A DNA stretch of 64,000 nucleotides, from contig SJRY01000234.1 in the NCBI GenBank assembly GCA_011319805.1, positions 62,001-126,000 on the forward strand, in the 5' to 3' direction. This DNA is from Macrocybe gigantea (taxonomy: Eukaryota > Basidiomycota > Agaricomycetes > Agaricales > Callistosporiaceae). Shown here one piece after another: positions 59,360 through 64,000 of the stretch (its first letter is position 1; every line of letters begins with the position of its first letter). Position numbers and translations under genes: made by a program. The notes under the pieces are model-generated. The model did not search any database. It was not told the origin of the DNA and saw only the letters and a list, made by a program, of their open reading frames with translations.

Positions 59360-62300
59360 TCACATCTCGTCATCAGCACCGATCAACCAGCCAATTCCCT
59401 TTGACAAGACTCTACTAGCTTGTGCAGATACTTCCTCCACATCTCGTCGCGTACTGTTGCTCCTCTCGCTCTCCGACGCTCGAGAATGGCTGGGATGGCC
59501 GACAGAAAATGGAAAACTCGCAGCGACGGACTTGAAAGTCCGGCTCGCGAGCGCCGCAGCATCTGGCGTGCTGAGCAGTGGCGGAGATGGCATGTGGAAA
59601 TCCTGCAATCGAGCGCGTAGGGACGAGGTGACATTGCTCGAAACGTCGTCCCGGATCCTCGATCTGTGGTGCGCCGTGCCACTCGGCTGCTCAATAAGCT
59701 CCTCCTCTCTCGCCTCGATGTCCTCGTTGGCTAGTTTCCGCCAAGCGGTCAGAACATTGTGGATGCTTTCAGAAGGGCAAAGTTCTAGGGCGTAACCCAA
59801 CAAGAGAAGCTTCCGGGAAACGTCCTTGAATTCGGGCTGACGACCGAGCTGGAAACACGCTACCCAGCAGACTTCAACAGCCTCAGCCATTCCAGGATCT
59901 GCAACGTGGGAAGAGCGAAGCTGCACCACAGTCTTGACCATTTGTTCAGTCAGACTGTATGCACGATCAAAATCTTCTGCTTGCAGTGCGGTGTCTGCCA
60001 GCATTGCCAGCGTTTTGATTTCGGCCGATGCGTCACCTCGGAACCCTAGTTTGCGGACAAGATCCAAAATCACCTCGGTGTGTTTGTACGCATCGTTGTT
60101 GCTGGAAAGAACTCGCGAAACGAGGGAAAGTCGGTCCTTTGTTAGACGTATCTCAATAGGCGAAATGGGTATCCCAACCCGCGATGTCACATTGAACGAC
60201 GATATTCGTGACGTTGCCTCAATAAATTCCCTTTCCCTCCGAAGATTTTCAGTCATTGGGAGGACGTCCAAACTGACAGGAAGGTGAACGAATCTGGAAC
60301 ACATCATAAATGTAGGAGCCCACCAGTTGTATGCCAGCTGCATATCCCCAAAATTGTAATTACCAGAGCTAGCATTGTCGTAAAATTCTCGCGAAGCTTT
60401 CAGACAGATGTCTTCAAGATTTGCGTCATCTAATTGAAGTTTCCCTTTTAATGTCCGGAGGACATCCTTGGCTATATCAAATTCTGGGGCATGGTGATCA
60501 GCCTGCTGCGAAGCTATAAATGGGCTTTTGACTCACGACCACTACTCAGGAGACCGCCAAAAAATATCTCGGAGACTTCTCCTCGAGACAACAATCCAAA
60601 AGCCCCTTTGATACCTATTTCACTTTGTCCGCAAAGCTTGAACATGTCGTCCAGAAGCCATTCCCAATCATCGAGCGTAGCTAATTTGTCATGTTCACCG
60701 CCCGCACGACGTGCCATCCTGTTTGCCCATGCGCGCTGTTCGTTGATATTGGCATTGCTTCTAAGGAACCACTGCAATGGTGCAGGGACACTCCAGCGTG
60801 ACAGTATTTCACCAGCCTCCAGATGGAGATCAAGAACATCTAGCGCACGGGACAATGACGCTCGCGGAAGTGGCTTGAAGAACAGCAGCAAGTCCGTCGC
60901 GGTGATTCGGGGACGGGTGGTCGTGGGGTCACGAAATTGCCCAAAGACAATAGGGTGGTGTCCGCCTCATCTGCATCATCATCGGCGACGTCCCAGGCAG
61001 GCATGCACTCAAAGATGGAGCTCATCACGGACCACAGATCCAGGCGATCGCACCCGTATAAGCATGACAAAGCTATGCGGACTACATCTTCATCATCGCG
61101 TATGAGCCGCTGGGCTATAGGCAACGTAGGCTTAGACGCCTCAAAGATTGCCGCTACCATCTCTAATGAGGCCGAAAGGACGTAATCGTATAGTAACCGC
61201 TTGGCCAATTGGGGATCTGGCTTTCCGGCTCGTTCTGCTCGGGATTCTACGACGAACAAATAGGGCAGTACAAGGCGGCTCATGTCTTGAGCAAGTGAAT
61301 CTGGAGTCGAATGCGCTAGGTACGCGCATAAAACGCTTGGGGGGTCCATGGAATACCAGCGTTGAAGAGTCCAGTCTTCAGGAACCACTGTCCCCTGTGG
61401 CGCATCGTATGCAAGACGCGACAGGAGGCTCAAGTCTTCTCCAACCTCGTCTAGGCCAGTTATCCCCTGGGAGGCACCATGTTGGATCAACTCTAGCGCA
61501 ATGTCTATCAAGCCCGTCGATGATACAATTTCATCCACTCTGCTTTTGTACCAGTCAGAGAGTTCACCCTCTGAAAGAGGAGATACTCGGCAGGTATAGG
61601 CGTCCCGTGAGGCTGATGCAGAGGTATGTGTTCTAATGCCGGATTCTTGCAGAGATGTCTGGACGACATCCGTCTCTGACCAGTCTCGTTCTGGCCGACT
61701 CTCCCGCATATCAGGAGGATTTGTTTCCCGAGCAGCGATGATGTCAAATGCGGGGAGGAGAGACTGGAACGATGAAGGATGAACATGTTCTGGGATAGTC
61801 TCTAGAATTTGGAAGCGGTACGGCCACAGCGTCCGTCCGTGGAGTCGACGCAGCACATGTAATGCTTCAAATTGTTGTGATGAGGCTAACAGACATGCCG
61901 AGCTGACAAGGTTGTGGGTGAGAAAGAACGAGAGAGGGATAATCGTTTGAATGGAAGGTCCTGCCTTGCTCGTGTCTCCTGCATTGGTTTTGGCACCGCC
62001 GTCCGCAGCGTTTTCGCCCCATGGGTCGTCTTCCCATTCGTCCATGCTGCTCTCCTCAACATCCCAATAGTCATTTAACGGTACCTTGCTGATCTCTGTG
62101 TATGTGTTTAGCTTGTCCAGCCGCTCTAGTAGCATGGAACGTATGTCGCATAAGTGGGCGTCGCTCTTTACACTCTTGAAGTGGGCAACGAGGACCTGGT
62201 TCGCATACATAGTGGCTTCGGTACCATTCTTTGAAGACTCTGAAACCTGTTGGGCTGACGACAACACCAACGCATCCTTGCACCGCTCAACGGCACTGGC

Positions 62301-62492
62301 GGTGCGTGCAAGGCCAAGTTGCAGCAAGGCCTCCTGGGTTTCGATATCGTCTACCAATTTGTCTAGACATGCCGCAGATACCCATAGATCGTCAGGTATA
62401 CGCGACAGAATCAGATTGACCTTTTCGCGCGTGAGTTGGCTGTCGTTGAGGGTCGTCCAGGAGGTGTAGGCGTCCATTCCGAACTCCGACAC
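59360..62492 (-). CDS. SEC39: Sec39/NBAS-like subunit of the Dsl1 tethering complex
   Basis: ER-side tether for COPI vesicles. Start MSEFGMDAYTSWTTLNDSQL (alternative ATG at 62475-62477). The Sec39 domain shows DWSETDVVQTSLQ, SDWYKSRVDEIVSSTGLIDI, ALELIQHGASQGITGLDEV, DLSLLSRLAYDAP, LPYLFVVESRAERAG, LYDYVLSASLEMVAAIFEAS, then TATDLLLFFKPLPRASLSRA, LDLHLEAGEILSRWSVPAPL and a helical C-terminus (LLLLGYALELCPSESIHNVL) ending WLIGADDEM. Total about 1020 residues. The GGGG at 60924-60927 appears one G short: LGNFV must continue in +1 as TTRPRITATDLLLFF. A 59-base in-frame intron could also bridge the site but would delete that conserved block and lacks a good branch point. Confidence 0.87.
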
Positions 62493-62691
62493 TCACTTCC
62501 GACGCTCTTCAATGCCATTTCCATGTTTGGCGCATGTCGCTTGCGCTGATCGCAGAACTACTACAGTGTTGACGATAACTTTAATTTACATAAAATGTGC
62601 ATAGCTGAACACTTTGAAGCAGCTACAGGGAGTCATTTACTATACCGAGATAGCCCAAAACGATCTACAGACATATTCAAGTGTGCTCCAA

Positions 62692-63491
62692 TCAAAAGAG
62701 GGTATCCTGGAAATGACGTTAGGTTGAACACATTACAGAGGGCCAATAAGGCGTACCTCATCACGTAGATATTCACCCACATCCCTGAGAAAGTTGGCTC
62801 AACACAAGACAACGTTGAAGAAGTCGAGATAACATACGCTTGGTGGAAAACTATGATGGATGTGGGATCAAGTTTGCGTGTGTCTACTGTCGACCTCGCC
62901 GTGACGCCGAAACCCTAAGAAGCGTGAGCTGCGCAAAACTCGACTTGCGTTCACCTACAACTCACCAACGGTATGTCCTTCATGCTGAAAACTACCACAC
63001 CCTGATGCTCTGGTGTGTCCTCCGTTATTCGACCGAGATGCGCTTTCACGATATGATTCCCATACAGGAAAGGCATTTCGCCATTCGGTTTAATCCAAAC
63101 CTAGGAGACAAATGAGCCATAACGCTGCAACCATTACAAGCCATATGCCTTGTATTTTGCATATTGTGCGAGATAATCAAGGGCTGTGATGTGCAGCTTG
63201 AATTTGCCGCTTTTGCTGAATTTTCCGAAGCAAGTTCCTAGGCTTATAAGACTTGGACGCGCGACGGATATTGATAGACGCATTGAAGACTCAGAGACAT
63301 AGTAGACTCTGTCCTTATGGAGTCTGAAGCAGTAAGGCTCGTCTGGTCGGTCAATCAGGTGAACGAGATTCTTGCCCTACACTGGATATGACATACAGAT
63401 CAAAAGAAGAGGATGTTTGTATCACACGCACGATGTAATTAGCAAGTTTTGTGAAGACGGCCTTGGACTCTTCTTCGGTCAGTGGACGCAT
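62692..63491 (-). CDS. NIP7: 60S ribosome biogenesis protein Nip7
   Basis: RNA-binding (PUA-domain) factor for 27S pre-rRNA processing. Six exons: 63432-63491, 63149-63376, 62966-63100, 62838-62914, 62757-62784, 62692-62706. They encode exactly 180 residues, the standard Nip7 length. Blocks: [150 protein letters not shown] and RDEDTLF. The intron 63101-63148 has a GC donor. The gene looks complete and intact. It shares a 106-base divergent promoter with NRDE2. Confidence 0.95.
63101..63148 (-). other. GC-AG intron in NIP7
   Basis: Minus-strand donor AAG|GCATAT and acceptor TCTCCTAG. It is 48 bases, phase 0, and joins AQYAKYK to VWIKPNGEM exactly as in other Nip7 proteins. No GT donor lies at a usable position. 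Confidence 0.8.
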
Positions 63492-63540
63492 CCTCCAAAC
63501 CGCCAAGAAAAATCAACGAGGCAAATTGAAAAAATGTGAT

Positions 63541-63556
63541 TACGTAATATTACGTA
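63541..63556. promoter_or_regulatory. Perfect 16-base palindrome in the NIP7/NRDE2 promoter
   Basis: TACGTAATATTACGTA reads the same on both strands. With the preceding T it contains TTACGTAA, a bZIP (ATF/C-EBP-like) consensus, and has two ACGT cores nine bases apart. It lies 42 bases before the NRDE2 ATG and 50 bases before the NIP7 ATG. A regulatory role is inference. Confidence 0.5.
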
Positions 63557-63597
63557 GCAAAAATTAGACTAGACGGACTACAGAAGTATGACCTTAC

Positions 63598-64000
63598 ATG
63601 GCGGCACCGTCCTTCAATTCCTTCCCTCCATCGTTCTCCTCGTTTCCAGACATCGACTCTAAAGCGGATGAGACACAGGATGAAAAGCATGATCAGAGAT
63701 ACTCCAAGCAGAAGGATCGAGAACGTTACAAGGAAAAGCATAGGCACAAGCACAAGTACAGGTCCCGACACCATTCCCCCGACGTAATAGGCAACTTGCC
63801 TCGTAAAGAAGAGAACCTCGATTTTGAGATTTCGCAGGAAGCGTGGAACGAGAGGACGGCGTTCTTTTCTGACCGTCAAGGAGATCCTCTAAATGTGACG
63901 ATGGGTGGACTGCATGCTGGACATGTACCAAGATACCGTCCTATCGCAGGTACATGGATACATCATCATTTCGAAAACGTCTAATCATGATTAAGGTGGT
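63598..64000 (+). CDS. NRDE2: NRDE2 N-terminus (3' truncated by window)
   Basis: NRDE2 family proteins act with the exosome cofactor MTR4 and in nuclear RNA silencing. The visible first exon runs to about 63949, where the G|GTACAT donor begins an intron. It encodes MAAPSFNSFPPSFSSFPDID, then a charged RNA-binding-like stretch (DRERYKEKHRHKHKYRSRHH), then AFFSDRQGDPLNVTMGGLHA and GHVPRYRPIAG. The last two blocks match the family's conserved opening motif before the TPR/HAT repeats. The remainder lies outside the window. Divergent from NIP7. Confidence 0.8.

Noticed and set aside
59103..59795. Plus-strand open frame of 230 codons after the serine-rich gene
   Set aside because: It runs antisense through the last exon of SEC39, whose protein is strongly conserved; the composition is arbitrary.
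60840..60930. A 59-base intron in SEC39 instead of a missing base
   Set aside because: It is in phase, but it would remove the conserved TATDLLLFFK block, and no CTAAC-type branch point is visible. Kept only as an alternative.
62840..63115. Plus-strand open frame of 91 codons
   Set aside because: Antisense to NIP7 exons 3 and 4, which give an exact 180-residue Nip7.
1..64000. Mobile elements, CRISPR arrays, rRNA or tRNA genes, biosynthetic or mating-type clusters
   Set aside because: I looked for terminal repeats, transposase or reverse-transcriptase motifs, spaced direct repeats, cloverleaf-like sequence and polyketide or peptide synthetase signatures, and saw none. By-eye reading cannot exclude a single diverged tRNA.

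Overview
The window is gene-dense nuclear DNA of a filamentous basidiomycete, most likely an agaricomycete. Genes are broken by many short introns, mostly 45-65 bases with GT-AG ends and a CTAAC-type branch point. They sit tens to a few hundred bases apart on both strands, and the protein families take their fungal/basidiomycete form. I see no transposon, rRNA or tRNA gene, CRISPR array or bacterial operon. Assignments rest on recognising protein families by eye; no database search was run.

Layout. 1-6.3 kb: the tail of an unidentified protein, an IMA1-type inner nuclear membrane protein, a SNAP43-type snRNA transcription factor subunit, and a KRE6/SKN1 beta-glucan synthesis protein. 6.5-16.1 kb: UBE2O-type E2/E3 ubiquitin enzyme, F-box protein, N-acetylglutamate synthase, mitochondrial carnitine carrier. 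16.4-28.0 kb: a five-FAS1-domain membrane protein, RAV1 (V-ATPase assembly), Rab GDI, a Myb-like nuclear protein. 28.2-38.8 kb: methylmalonate-semialdehyde dehydrogenase, LMW tyrosine phosphatase, SH3BGR-like protein, seipin, two small conserved orphans, an LCCL membrane protein, a lineage-type hypothetical. 38.9-50.3 kb: TRAPPC8/Trs85, Mpv17/PMP22, YHM2 citrate/oxoglutarate carrier, a long tail-anchored coiled-coil protein. 50.5-64 kb: SHB17-like phosphatase, VPS18, CGR1, a serine-rich coiled-coil protein, SEC39, NIP7, and the start of NRDE2.

These are mostly housekeeping genes. Themes recur (membrane traffic: RAV1, GDI, TRAPPC8, VPS18, SEC39; mitochondrial carriers: CRC1, YHM2; ribosome or RNA biogenesis: CGR1, NIP7, SNAP43, NRDE2), but nothing shows that they form a functional cluster. 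Nine gene pairs are divergent, with 62-342 bases between start codons.

The main unexpected signal concerns the sequence itself. At least eleven conserved coding positions in seven genes need one extra base to keep the family reading frame, always one base missing and usually in a short homopolymer. That pattern points to under-called bases in a draft assembly rather than a cluster of pseudogenes. Other items are two GC-AG introns, a 7-base micro-exon, a perfect 16-base palindrome in a divergent promoter, and several conserved proteins of unknown role. I did not find a convincing new biological system.
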